Below are positions 32,378 through 40,171 of a stretch of DNA of 41,028 nucleotides, in pieces. The stretch comes from Oscillospiraceae bacterium (lineage in GTDB: Bacteria; Bacillota; Clostridia; Oscillospirales; Ruminococcaceae), in the NCBI GenBank assembly GCA_031253495.1, contig JAIRWC010000026.1, forward strand, positions 1 to 41,028, read 5' to 3'. How positions within the stretch are numbered: position 1 is the stretch's first letter; the number at the start of each line of letters is the position of its first letter. A model generated the notes under the pieces. The model was given only the letters and a program-made list of their open reading frames with translations, was not told where the DNA came from and ran no database searches. Position numbers and translations under genes: made by a program.

Positions 32378-35350
32378 CTAATCGTTTATCCAGCTCGCGA
32401 TTTCCGCGTTTTTACGCGTTATTTCCGCGTTGATGTCCCGGTTATAGCTGCTAATCGCGTAACGCGGCAGCCAGTTGTCGTTCACGACGGCCCTGAACGC
32501 GTTCTTGATATGGCGCGTCGAGGCGTAGTTAGCGGGAATCATCGGTATCTCGACCAACGCGTCGCGCTGTTCGACGAGTTTGCGCAACTCCACCGCCGAC
32601 CATGAAAGGTTTGGCAGCGCGTTCACGTTCGCGGTGTCGAAACGCCCTATGGGCCCTACCAACGCTTCCATCGACCTGCCGAAACGCGTCTGCGTTTCGT
32701 CGGACGTGTACCATTTCAAAAATTCCCAAGCTATGGCTTTGTCCTTGGTTTTATTGAATATCACCGCCCCCATGGAGGAGCTCGAGGCCGCGATGTCAAG
32801 AAACTCGTTCCCGTCGGCGTCTTTGCGGACGGTCCCCGGAACGTGGGTGAAATCCCACAGCCCCTTCAGCTCGGGGGCGGCGGCGTAAATCTGGTTATAG
32901 AAGGTGTACGGCTGGATGACGATGGGCATTTCCCCCGTTCTGAAACGGGTGAACGGGTCGTAGGTCTGCTCGAATTGATAAACGGTATAGAACTTCGTCC
33001 ACATGGTGAAGGCGGCTATGCTTTCCTCGGTGTCGAACATAGTCCTCGTCAGGTCTTCGGTGTAGAAATTTTGCCCGGTCTGAAGCTGGAGCATGGTAAA
33101 CGTTTCGCCCGGCTCAAAAATCGTGCTCGACAGGTTCGACGTCGGGGGGAGCAACCCTATTTCAAGGTAAGCGCGGTTCAAAATCGCAATCGTCTTTACG
33201 AAATCGTCCCACGTCTTCGGCGGTTCCACCCCCAGCTCGTCAAGAATGTCCGTTCTGTAAAACATCACGGGGAAAACCTGCGAAATGGGCAACCCGTAAA
33301 CCCCGCCCCGATAGGTGAAGAATATCGGCAGCTGTTCCGTAAACCTCTTTTCCGCGATTTCCTCATAATCCCGGAAAGTCGTCAAATCCACCGTCAAGTT
33401 TCTCGCGGCAAGCTGAACGGGGAAATCGCCGCCTATGAAGGTCGCCACCTCCGGCCCTTTTCCCGCCAGCGTCGCTTCCAAGATGGAACCCTGCACAAGG
33501 TTGATTGTTACGGGGGTGTCCTCGTGCTTCAGATTGAAGTCGTTGTCCACGAGCTCTTTTACAAGCAACGCCTGGTCGCGCCCCAAGCCGACCCACACGT
33601 TGATGCCCTTCCCGTCGTCGAGTTTGGTGTAATCGTTGAAGAAAGAGCCTATGAACGCCCTCCACCCGAACACCAACTCTTCAAAGAAATTGGCCCTCTC
33701 TCTGCCGAACTTCTCGTGGACCGTCGCGATTTCGACATAATCTATCTCAAGCGGCTGAAAACTCTTTTCCCTCATCCACGCCGAAAGGGCCGAAATGTTG
33801 TCCTTGAGCGTCCTTCGCATCATCGGGATTTGGTCGGGCTTGTTCACGCAGCGTTTCAGAATGACCGCCATCGTCTCCAGCGTGGACGCTTCCGAACCGG
33901 TGGAGGAATATCTTTCCACCCGCGCCTTCTCGGCGTAAAGCTGCGCTATTATATCCTCGAACGTGGGCAAAAGCTCGGGTATTTGTTTATCGACGTAATA
34001 GGGGTTGAACTCGTCGGGGTTAGGTCCCGTTATCATCAATATGCGCCTGTAATAATAGTTGAGGGTGTACACGATTTCCTCAAGCCTTTGCATGGTTTCC
34101 CCTATTTCCCCGGGGACCGCCTCCAACGTGATACGGTGGGTTCCGCTCTTCAGGAATATATATATGTCGTCGCCGTTTTCGTCGACTAAGTTCTGGCGGT
34201 ACCACCTCGGGCTGTATTTGAACTGCTGGCAGTTAAACTCCGCCACGGGCACCTCCCCGTCAATCAAGACGCGGCGGTTGGAATAAAATCCCCTCATCAT
34301 ATTTTGCTTTACCCGCGCCGAAAACCGATAATACCCGTCGTTTTGCACGGTAAATTCCCACGTCGCCGACTGTCCCGCCTTCGCCCAGGTTCCGTTTGAG
34401 CCCATGGTGTTATAACGCATTTTTACGGGGTGGCTGGGGCTGACCAAATACGTCGCCCTGTCATAGGTGGGCACAAGCTCGGACGACGACTTGTAAAGGG
34501 GAGTCTGCCCCTCCAACAGTATGGTGCTCGAACCTATTTCGTTAGGCACGATGGGGTTAAGCTCGGGGGTGGAATTTATCTGCTCTTCCGTCGGCTTTAC
34601 CTCGGAATAGGGGGTAAGCTCGGGATAATTTTTAAAGGTTATGGATTTGAACACGGTTTTTACTTTTATTCCCTCGACCGTAAGGGTATGGCGCCCTTTC
34701 TCAAAATAAAAGAAATACGGTTCGTTGAAAAGCCCCTCCTTATCCTTTACGGGGTAGACCATCCAAGTGTCAAATTCCACCTGCAACGGCAAAATCTCGT
34801 TGTCGTTCTTGTCCTTGCTTATGGAGCCGTCGTTTTTCCACAGACGGTCAAGCTCTATGTTCTTCGCGGCGGAAAAGGGATACTCCCCGTCAATCAGAAG
34901 CCCGACGTCGATGGAAATGCTCCCCCCCGATATCGGGTGGTAGTAAAACTCCATGTTATATATGCCGCTCGTTTTCACGTCGAAAACATAATTGACGCGC
35001 CCCAAGTCGTTTTCCCATAAAAGGCAGTCGTTTACCGACATGTGGTTTCGCCTCGCCACCTGCGGGTATTCCCCGAAGTCCGAATCCGGCAGCAGTTCGT
35101 CGTAATCGACCGCTTCTATATAAATTTCTTCCGAAGGGCGCGGCTCGCCCTTGTGTTTTTCATAATAATACTGGTATAAGTCCGAACGGGTGGAACCGCC
35201 CATTATGCCTTCGTTCACGTCGCCGACGACCGCCTCGCCGCCGCCCCCTCCTTGCGCGAAAACCGTAAACGCCGGACAGACGCAAGTAACGAACACCGTT
35301 CCGGACACAAACAGCGCCGCCGCTCTTTTTAACGCTCGAAAATGCCTCAT
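32378..35350 (-). CDS. Very large extracellular solute-binding protein with carbohydrate-binding-like N-terminal modules
   Basis: A 990-residue secreted protein, about twice the usual size for family-1 solute-binding proteins. After a signal peptide (about 1-33, cleavage after VFA likely; no lipobox) come two beta-sandwich-like regions (about 45-240 and 270-430) with strands resembling carbohydrate-binding modules (SGIYNMEFYYHP, NDGYYRFSARVKQN, SGTHRITLEAVP), a helical segment (about 430-580) and a C-terminal periplasmic-binding fold (about 585-985; KGPEVATFIGGDFPVQLAARN, GLPISQVFPVMFYRTDILDELGVEPPKTWDDFVKT). It is the only solute-binding protein for two permease pairs. The ATG at 35350 has CGGAGGA upstream and fits the signal peptide better than an in-frame TTG 24 bases earlier. 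Being without a lipid anchor it may bind another wall component. Confidence 0.88.
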   Translation of the reverse strand: MRHFRALKRAAALFVSGTVFVTCVCPAFTVFAQGGGGGEAVVGDVNEGIMGGSTRSDLYQYYYEKHKGEPRPSEEIYIEAVDYDELLPDSDFGEYPQVARRNHMSVNDCLLWENDLGRVNYVFDVKTSGIYNMEFYYHPISGGSISIDVGLLIDGEYPFSAAKNIELDRLWKNDGSISKDKNDNEILPLQVEFDTWMVYPVKDKEGLFNEPYFFYFEKGRHTLTVEGIKVKTVFKSITFKNYPELTPYSEVKPTEEQINSTPELNPIVPNEIGSSTILLEGQTPLYKSSSELVPTYDRATYLVSPSHPVKMRYNTMGSNGTWAKAGQSATWEFTVQNDGYYRFSARVKQNMMRGFYSNRRVLIDGEVPVAEFNCQQFKYSPRWYRQNLVDENGDDIYIFLKSGTHRITLEAVPGEIGETMQRLEEIVYTLNYYYRRILMITGPNPDEFNPYYVDKQIPELLPTFEDIIAQLYAEKARVERYSSTGSEASTLETMAVILKRCVNKPDQIPMMRRTLKDNISALSAWMREKSFQPLEIDYVEIATVHEKFGRERANFFEELVFGWRAFIGSFFNDYTKLDDGKGINVWVGLGRDQALLVKELVDNDFNLKHEDTPVTINLVQGSILEATLAGKGPEVATFIGGDFPVQLAARNLTVDLTTFRDYEEIAEKRFTEQLPIFFTYRGGVYGLPISQVFPVMFYRTDILDELGVEPPKTWDDFVKTIAILNRAYLEIGLLPPTSNLSSTIFEPGETFTMLQLQTGQNFYTEDLTRTMFDTEESIAAFTMWTKFYTVYQFEQTYDPFTRFRTGEMPIVIQPYTFYNQIYAAAPELKGLWDFTHVPGTVRKDADGNEFLDIAASSSSMGAVIFNKTKDKAIAWEFLKWYTSDETQTRFGRSMEALVGPIGRFDTANVNALPNLSWSAVELRKLVEQRDALVEIPMIPANYASTRHIKNAFRAVVNDNWLPRYAISSYNRDINAEITRKNAEIASWIND

Positions 35351-35370
35351 AAAAAAGGGTCCTCCGTTTA

Positions 35371-36321
35371 TCAAGGGTTGCGGGGCAGAATAATTATCCT
35401 GTCCCCGTCCAACTCGACTTTTACTTTGTCGCCGCCTTTTATTCCCAAAGAAGCGAGGTATTCTTTCGGGATTTGCAATCTGCCCGCCCTGTCGAAAACG
35501 GCCAATTCCTCGTGCGCCCCGCCGATTTCCGGCGGCGCGCTCTCCGCGCCGGCCAGTTCCTCCAACGAAACGGCGTCAATCTTTTTGCGAATAAACTCGG
35601 ATGAGGTCTTGCCGTCCCTTATCGCGACGACGCGGTCGATTTCTTTTGAAAGGTTTACGTCGTGCGTAACTATGATAACGGTAACGCCGGTTTTTCTGTT
35701 AAGCGCCCGAAACGCCTCGAGAACCGACTTCGCCGTTTTGGAATCCACGGAACCCGTCGGTTCGTCCGCCAAAAGCAGCTTCGGGTTCCCCGACAAGGCG
35801 ACGGCAATCGCCGCCCTTTGCTGTTCCCCGCCGGAAAGCTGTCCGGGCAGCGAGCCTTTTTTATGGGAAATCCCCGCCATTTCAAGCGATTCTTCCGCCC
35901 GCCTTCTCCTGTCGTCGCCGAACCCCGAAAGCAACAGGGGCAGTTCCGCGTTTTGCAGAACGGTCAGATAAGGGACGAGATTCCTCGCGGAGTTCTGCCA
36001 TACGAAACCGACGGAAACGCGTTTATACCGCGTAAGCTCTTCGTCGCCGAACTTCAGCATATCGCGCCCGTCCACAAAAAGCGAACCGGCCGTCGGCACG
36101 TCCAAGCCGCCCAACAAGTTAAGCAGGGTGGACTTGCCGGAACCCGACGAGCCGACGATACCTATCAACTCGCCCCTGTTCACGGTTAAATCAAGCCCCT
36201 GCAGAGCCATAACCTCAACGGACGGAAAGCGTTTGCCGCCCTTTTTCTTGTATATCTTAACGAGGTTGTCGCACCGCACCATAACGTTTTCGGGCGGCGC
36301 GAGCAATACTTTCTTCGGCAT
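35371..36321 (-). CDS. ABC transporter ATPase (LolD/MacB type) with C-terminal AbrB-like domain
   Basis: A 316-residue ATPase. Residues 12-240 are a complete nucleotide-binding domain: Walker A GSSGSGKST (57-65), Q-loop in FVWQN, signature LSGGEQQR (162-169), Walker B LLLADEPTG (182-190) and the switch His in TTH-like VTHD (His220). It is closest to the LolD/MacB/FtsE branch, not to MalK/MsmK. A linker and then an AbrB/SpoVT/MazE-type hairpin domain follow (about 272-314; AVFDRAGRLQIPKEYLASLGIKGGDKVKVELDGDRIIILP). Such domains normally bind DNA or dimerise. It starts 2 bases after the other ATPase gene ends and lies 20 bases before the solute-binding protein gene, so it belongs to the same operon. 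No FtsX/MacB permease is encoded nearby. Confidence 0.88.
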   Translation of the reverse strand: MPKKVLLAPPENVMVRCDNLVKIYKKKGGKRFPSVEVMALQGLDLTVNRGELIGIVGSSGSGKSTLLNLLGGLDVPTAGSLFVDGRDMLKFGDEELTRYKRVSVGFVWQNSARNLVPYLTVLQNAELPLLLSGFGDDRRRRAEESLEMAGISHKKGSLPGQLSGGEQQRAAIAVALSGNPKLLLADEPTGSVDSKTAKSVLEAFRALNRKTGVTVIIVTHDVNLSKEIDRVVAIRDGKTSSEFIRKKIDAVSLEELAGAESAPPEIGGAHEELAVFDRAGRLQIPKEYLASLGIKGGDKVKVELDGDRIIILPRNP

Positions 36322-36323
36322 TG

Positions 36324-37022
36324 TTACCTCTGAACGTCAACCGACGTGATTTCACCGTCTTCCAGCGTGTATGTAACGTCGGCGGATTCCATCATGGCCT
36401 CGTCGTGGGTCGTCATCACTATCGCGCGACCGAACTCGCCCTCTTTTACCAAATCGCGGAAAAGCCTCATAACCGCGAGCCCGGTAACCGTATCCAACTC
36501 GGCGGTCGGCTCATCCGCGAAAATCACCTTCGGGTTATGGCAAATCGCGCGGGCAATCGCCACCCTTTGCTGTTCCCCGCCCGAAAGCTCGGCGGGGCGA
36601 TGCCCCGAACGCTTTTCAAGACCCACGCGCGCCAAACATTCCGAAACGCGCCGCGCCCTTTCCCCCGCCGGAACGCCCGCCAGCCTCAACGCCAACTCCA
36701 CGTTCTCGAAAGCGGTCATGCTCCCGATTAAAGCCACCGACTGGAACACGAACGCCATCTCGTAACGGCGCAACCTATCCCTTTTGGCTTCGGAAAGGGC
36801 GGTTATATCCTCGCCGCCGAACATAACCGAACCTTCCGTCGGCATATCCAACGCGCCCAGAATATTGACGAGGGTAGTCTTCCCCGAGCCGGAACGCCCC
36901 CTGAAACAAACGACCCGCCCTTCCTCGACGTCCGCGCTGACGCCGGAAAGCGCGCGGACGGCGCCCGTCCTGCCCGCGGCAAATTCTTTCGATATATTCC
37001 GCGCGGCGAGTATAACGGCCAT
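36324..37022 (-). CDS. ABC transporter ATPase, LolD/MacB type
   Basis: A 232-residue stand-alone nucleotide-binding subunit: Walker A GRSGSGKTT (42-50), Q-loop FVFQS (Gln94), signature LSGGEQQR (146-153), Walker B VIFADEPTA (166-174), D-loop ELDT and H-loop MTTHD (His206). The FRGRSGSGKTTLVNILGALDMPTEG and RRYEMAFVFQSVALIGSMTAFENVELALRL segments place it in the LolD/MacB/lipoprotein-export group. It is the first gene of the ten-gene transport operon, behind a consensus promoter, and is followed at once by a second ATPase of the same group; the two probably form a heterodimer. Whether they power the MalFG-type permeases in the same operon is an open question. Confidence 0.92.
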   Translation of the reverse strand: MAVILAARNISKEFAAGRTGAVRALSGVSADVEEGRVVCFRGRSGSGKTTLVNILGALDMPTEGSVMFGGEDITALSEAKRDRLRRYEMAFVFQSVALIGSMTAFENVELALRLAGVPAGERARRVSECLARVGLEKRSGHRPAELSGGEQQRVAIARAICHNPKVIFADEPTAELDTVTGLAVMRLFRDLVKEGEFGRAIVMTTHDEAMMESADVTYTLEDGEITSVDVQR

Positions 37023-37061
37023 TTGTCGTCAAATCCTTATCGGTTTTATCGTACACAGAAC

Positions 37062-37090
37062 ATTATAACAAAGCGAAAGTGCTTTGTCAA
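37062..37090 (-). promoter_or_regulatory. Consensus promoter of the ten-gene transport operon
   Basis: On the minus strand a perfect TTGACA (37085-37090) and perfect TATAAT (37062-37067) are separated by 17 bases, the best promoter in the window; the start would be near 37055, about 33 bases before the first ATPase ATG. The promoter lies in the 109-base space behind the helicase-like gene. Confidence 0.9.
37068..37087. promoter_or_regulatory. Dyad inside the transport-operon promoter
   Basis: ACAAAGCGAAAGTGCTTTGT: 7-bp perfect inverted repeats (ACAAAGC and GCTTTGT) around a 6-base centre. It fills the -10/-35 spacer and part of the -35 box, where a bound repressor would shut the promoter. 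No regulator gene for it is seen in the window. Confidence 0.6.
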
Positions 37091-37131
37091 CAAAAAAAAT
37101 ATTATTATACCCGTTATTTTTTGTGAAATTT

Positions 37132-38658
37132 TTACACCTTTACCTTCGCGTAACCCGTAATTTCCAATCCCAGCCAAATCCGCGATTCCCTGAACCTCGC
37201 GGGGAGCGTGGCGTCGTCCCTGTCGCCCACGCAGGTGATGATGTTCCTGACATAAACCCCGCCGAACGCGCTGAAATCTTCGGGGAAACCGTCAATTTCG
37301 CGGATTTCGCGGATTGCCGCCTCGGGAAAGCCGCCAAGCGCGTTCCCTTTATGATAAAAGGAGTACCCGCCCGTAACGGCGTTTTTCTCGATGGTAAGCT
37401 CGTCCCCCGCCTTGATGTTTTCGGCTATGTATAATTGCAGGCGTATGGCGTCGCCCGTTTCATCCGCGAGGAAGCTTTTGCAGTCCACGTCCCCCCACAA
37501 CCCCAGTTCCACGTTAAGGCAGCGCGAATGTTCGCCCCTGTAATTTCCCCGAACGACCCTGTAACGCCTTCCGGCGGGGCTTTTCCCGAACACCCAGTTA
37601 GCCGGGTCGCCTTTCTTGATGACCGTGGCGGAACCGTCGCCGAAACGTTCCTTCGAATACGGCGCGAACGACAACGGGGCGTTCGCCCCTTCCAGCGCCA
37701 GCACCTTATCGTAAACGCCGTCCGTCTGACCGCCGAGGGTGGCGATTGTTACGGGGCAGTCGGGGTCTTCCATATTCAGCATACGTTCGCTGACCGTGCC
37801 GGAGCCGCTCAGCGCGTCGGCGAGAACGTCTATCCTCAGCGTTTCGGTTTCGGGATTCCCGCACATTTCAAACAGCGCGCGGTAAAACTCCCTCGCTTCT
37901 TTGTAAGAGGCGTCGGCGCGGACGGCGTACCTGTCAAGGAAAGCCTCCCTCTCTATTTCCTCGCCGCAATAATCCCAGAAAACGTCGGCTATCCTCCTGT
38001 GCAGGGTATAACCCTCCGAACACAGGGAGCGGTGCCTTATCCCCTCGCCGTAAAGTATCGTCGAGAGGAACCCCGCTTCCTGAACGCTTTCACAGATTAT
38101 CAGCGTGCGGATATTCGGGTCGAACGCGGGCTTTTCCGCCGGATGGGGGAACACGCCGTAGCTCGCTTCAACCGGGACGGCGGCGATTTCCCCGCCGCGA
38201 TATTTTTCGGGCTTTTCCGCGACTTTGGAAACGGGCGGCTCAAAACTGCACCTGTCGTAATCGAAGCCGTATCCGTTCGGTTCGGCGGGGATTTCCCCCT
38301 CGCTCGCCGCGCCCCGTTTTATGCGCAGGGCGTTGGGCAAGCCCATACAGCGCTCATAGGCGTAGCAGCCCGTGTTCTCGCAGCGGCACGACCAAACGAT
38401 TTTATTGTTTGCAAGGGCTTTCCCGTAGGCGTGCTCCCGCGTTTTCCCGGCGCGGCAGACGACGTTTTGCTTCATTTCCTCTATTTGGGCGCGGGTAAGC
38501 CTCGAGGCGTAGCTTTTGGGGAACCGCGATTTTAAAATATTCAAGGCCCGGTGCCCGTACACGCTTTTGATAAAGGCGTCGTCGCCCTGCAGCGCCGGCG
38601 CGGTTCGGACGTATATGTTCGAGGCTACGGTAACGTTCGGTTTTTCTGAGTTGGTCAT
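37132..38658 (-). CDS. Protein resembling the C-terminal part of UvrD-type helicases, with an N-terminal cysteine cluster
   Basis: A 508-residue protein I cannot name firmly. An N-terminal region carries the cluster C-x-C-x4-C-x5-C (Cys91, 93, 98, 104), a possible zinc or iron-sulphur site. A middle part (about 185-330) resembles the second RecA-like domain of superfamily 1 helicases (RTLIICESVQEAGFLSTILYGEGIRHRSL; VTIATLGGQTDGVYDKVLAL at the place of motif V). No Walker A or motif II is present, so it cannot be a complete motor. The C-terminal region (about 355-508) has strands and the segment LNVELGLWGDVDCKSFL, which I recall from the tail of clostridial helicases. It overlaps the Hsp70-like gene by 4 bases (ATGA). 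The stop lies about 70 bases before the start site of the transport operon. Confidence 0.5.
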   Translation of the reverse strand: MTNSEKPNVTVASNIYVRTAPALQGDDAFIKSVYGHRALNILKSRFPKSYASRLTRAQIEEMKQNVVCRAGKTREHAYGKALANNKIVWSCRCENTGCYAYERCMGLPNALRIKRGAASEGEIPAEPNGYGFDYDRCSFEPPVSKVAEKPEKYRGGEIAAVPVEASYGVFPHPAEKPAFDPNIRTLIICESVQEAGFLSTILYGEGIRHRSLCSEGYTLHRRIADVFWDYCGEEIEREAFLDRYAVRADASYKEAREFYRALFEMCGNPETETLRIDVLADALSGSGTVSERMLNMEDPDCPVTIATLGGQTDGVYDKVLALEGANAPLSFAPYSKERFGDGSATVIKKGDPANWVFGKSPAGRRYRVVRGNYRGEHSRCLNVELGLWGDVDCKSFLADETGDAIRLQLYIAENIKAGDELTIEKNAVTGGYSFYHKGNALGGFPEAAIREIREIDGFPEDFSAFGGVYVRNIITCVGDRDDATLPARFRESRIWLGLEITGYAKVKV

Positions 38659-40151
38659 AATTCAAAATCGTCCTCGCTCGGCGTTTCGTTCGGCAGCCCC
38701 GCCAAATCGTAATAAAACCTCAACTTGTTGATTTCAATTTTTTTGTTATAATCCTCGCCCATGTAACGGTTCCTCACGAAAACCGACGCCGTCTGGTCTT
38801 CGTCGATTTTCGCGGCCAACTGCAGGTTTTCCTGCAGGAAGCCTTTCGCGTTCACGTTCAGCTTGCCGTAAACGACGGTGTTGTTCTTGTTCGTGAAAAT
38901 AAAATGCGCGCTTTGCGCGTCTTCGCAAAGCGAAAAATTAACCGGTCCCGCCTTGCTCCCCACATGGTCGGCGTTTTTCCTGAAAATCGGATAAACCGTG
39001 CCGTCGGAAAGCAAAACCCCCAAATCGTCGTTAAGGAAATATTCCCCCCCCGCGGAGGCGAGCAAAGCCGCCCCCGAACCCACCGACCATTGCGCGTTTT
39101 CGGGGAGGATAACCTTCTCTTTTCCGAAGATGTTGGCGATGGCGTTGGCGAACGGCTTCAACCCCGAACTCCCCCCCGCCATAATCACCGCGTCGATGCC
39201 GGAAGCGCTTACTTCCGCCTGTTTCATGGCGTTGCTGATTGCCTTCAAGGCCCGGGATTTTATTATCGGAACCACTATGTCCTTAAACGTCGCGTAGGAA
39301 AGCGTGATTTGCGCGTCGCCGAAAGGACCGTACCTTTTAAGGACTATAATCGCGTCCTCTTCGCTGAACGAAAAGCTGATTTTCGCCCTTTCGCACATGG
39401 AAATCATTTTATCCCTGTTGCCCGCGTCCATCTCGTCGAACGTCAGGTCAATCCCGTGCTTCGCGGCTAAGCGCGCGTGCAGGCGATAGGCGATTTCGCG
39501 GTCTATGTCGTCGCCGCCGGTTCTTTCCCCGTAGACGGAATTTTCATAAACCCGCGTGCCCTTTAAATCCAGTATGCTTATATCGAGCGTGCCGCCGCCC
39601 CAATCCGTTACCATTACGCGGCGGAAAGCGCGGTACACCTCTTCCGAACTGCGGTTGGCTATATACGCGGCGGTGGATTCCACCGAAAACCCGGTGAAGC
39701 GCATCCCCGCCTTCTCGGCGGCGCGTTTAAGGGAGCGCCTCGCTTTGGCGGAAAAATCCACGGGAAAGGCGAGCGCCGCCTCTTTAATGTCTATTTTATA
39801 GTTTTTTTGTATATGCTTTTTTATGTATTTGAAAAACGCGCAGGTTACGTCCTCGCCCGAATAGCGGTTCTTGCCGGAAACGACCTCCCTGTCCGAACCG
39901 ACGTAGGTTTTCAGCGAGGGGATTATATAGTGGGTTTCGGAAAGCTCGAGCCGCCGTTCCCGCACTTCCCTCCCGAAGACCAGTTTGCCCCCCTCTTTGG
40001 GGATGGCGATAATGGACGCGAACGGGGCGTTTCCGTTTTCGCCGAGCGTTTCCGTAACGACGCCGGCGCCGTCCGAGGTTATTCTCACCACGGCGGTGTT
40101 GGTGGTGCCGAAATCTATCCCTATATACGTTCCGGTTTTTCCGGGCTTCAT
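38655..40151 (-). CDS. Hsp70-family protein (DnaK-like, non-canonical)
   Basis: A 498-residue Hsp70-fold ATPase, shorter than DnaK (about 610-640). The nucleotide-binding domain (about 1-368) is complete: phosphate-1 GIDFGTTNTAV (11-21), the TDWGGGTLDISI phosphate-2 motif (182-193), the TGGDDID segment (211-217) and the adenosine motif IMAGGSSGLKPF (323-334). The C-terminal part (about 370-498) is beta-rich and ends in an acidic tail; the helical lid and the DnaK EEVD-like end are missing. Such proteins occur outside dnaK-dnaJ-grpE loci with special partners. Here its stop overlaps the start of the helicase-like gene, and the acidic-protein gene is 20 bases upstream, so the three act together. 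A strong GAGGGGG lies 8 bases before its ATG. Confidence 0.85.
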   Translation of the reverse strand: MKPGKTGTYIGIDFGTTNTAVVRITSDGAGVVTETLGENGNAPFASIIAIPKEGGKLVFGREVRERRLELSETHYIIPSLKTYVGSDREVVSGKNRYSGEDVTCAFFKYIKKHIQKNYKIDIKEAALAFPVDFSAKARRSLKRAAEKAGMRFTGFSVESTAAYIANRSSEEVYRAFRRVMVTDWGGGTLDISILDLKGTRVYENSVYGERTGGDDIDREIAYRLHARLAAKHGIDLTFDEMDAGNRDKMISMCERAKISFSFSEEDAIIVLKRYGPFGDAQITLSYATFKDIVVPIIKSRALKAISNAMKQAEVSASGIDAVIMAGGSSGLKPFANAIANIFGKEKVILPENAQWSVGSGAALLASAGGEYFLNDDLGVLLSDGTVYPIFRKNADHVGSKAGPVNFSLCEDAQSAHFIFTNKNNTVVYGKLNVNAKGFLQENLQLAAKIDEDQTASVFVRNRYMGEDYNKKIEINKLRFYYDLAGLPNETPSEDDFEL

Positions 40152-40171
40152 GCTTTTGACCCCCTCGCGTC

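Noticed and set aside
32843-34189. 448-codon open frame on the plus strand across the solute-binding protein gene
   Set aside because: Shadow of the real minus-strand gene; no ribosome-binding site and composition typical of antisense frames.
37122-37137. Palindrome-like TGTGAAATTTTTACAC near the end of the helicase-like gene
   Set aside because: Only the outer bases pair and the core is an A/T run; it lacks a second copy and is 30 bases upstream of the -35 box, so it is too weak to call an operator.
37435-38535. 366-codon open frame on the plus strand across the helicase-like gene
   Set aside because: The minus-strand frame has a start coupled to the Hsp70-like gene and protein-like composition; the plus frame has neither.
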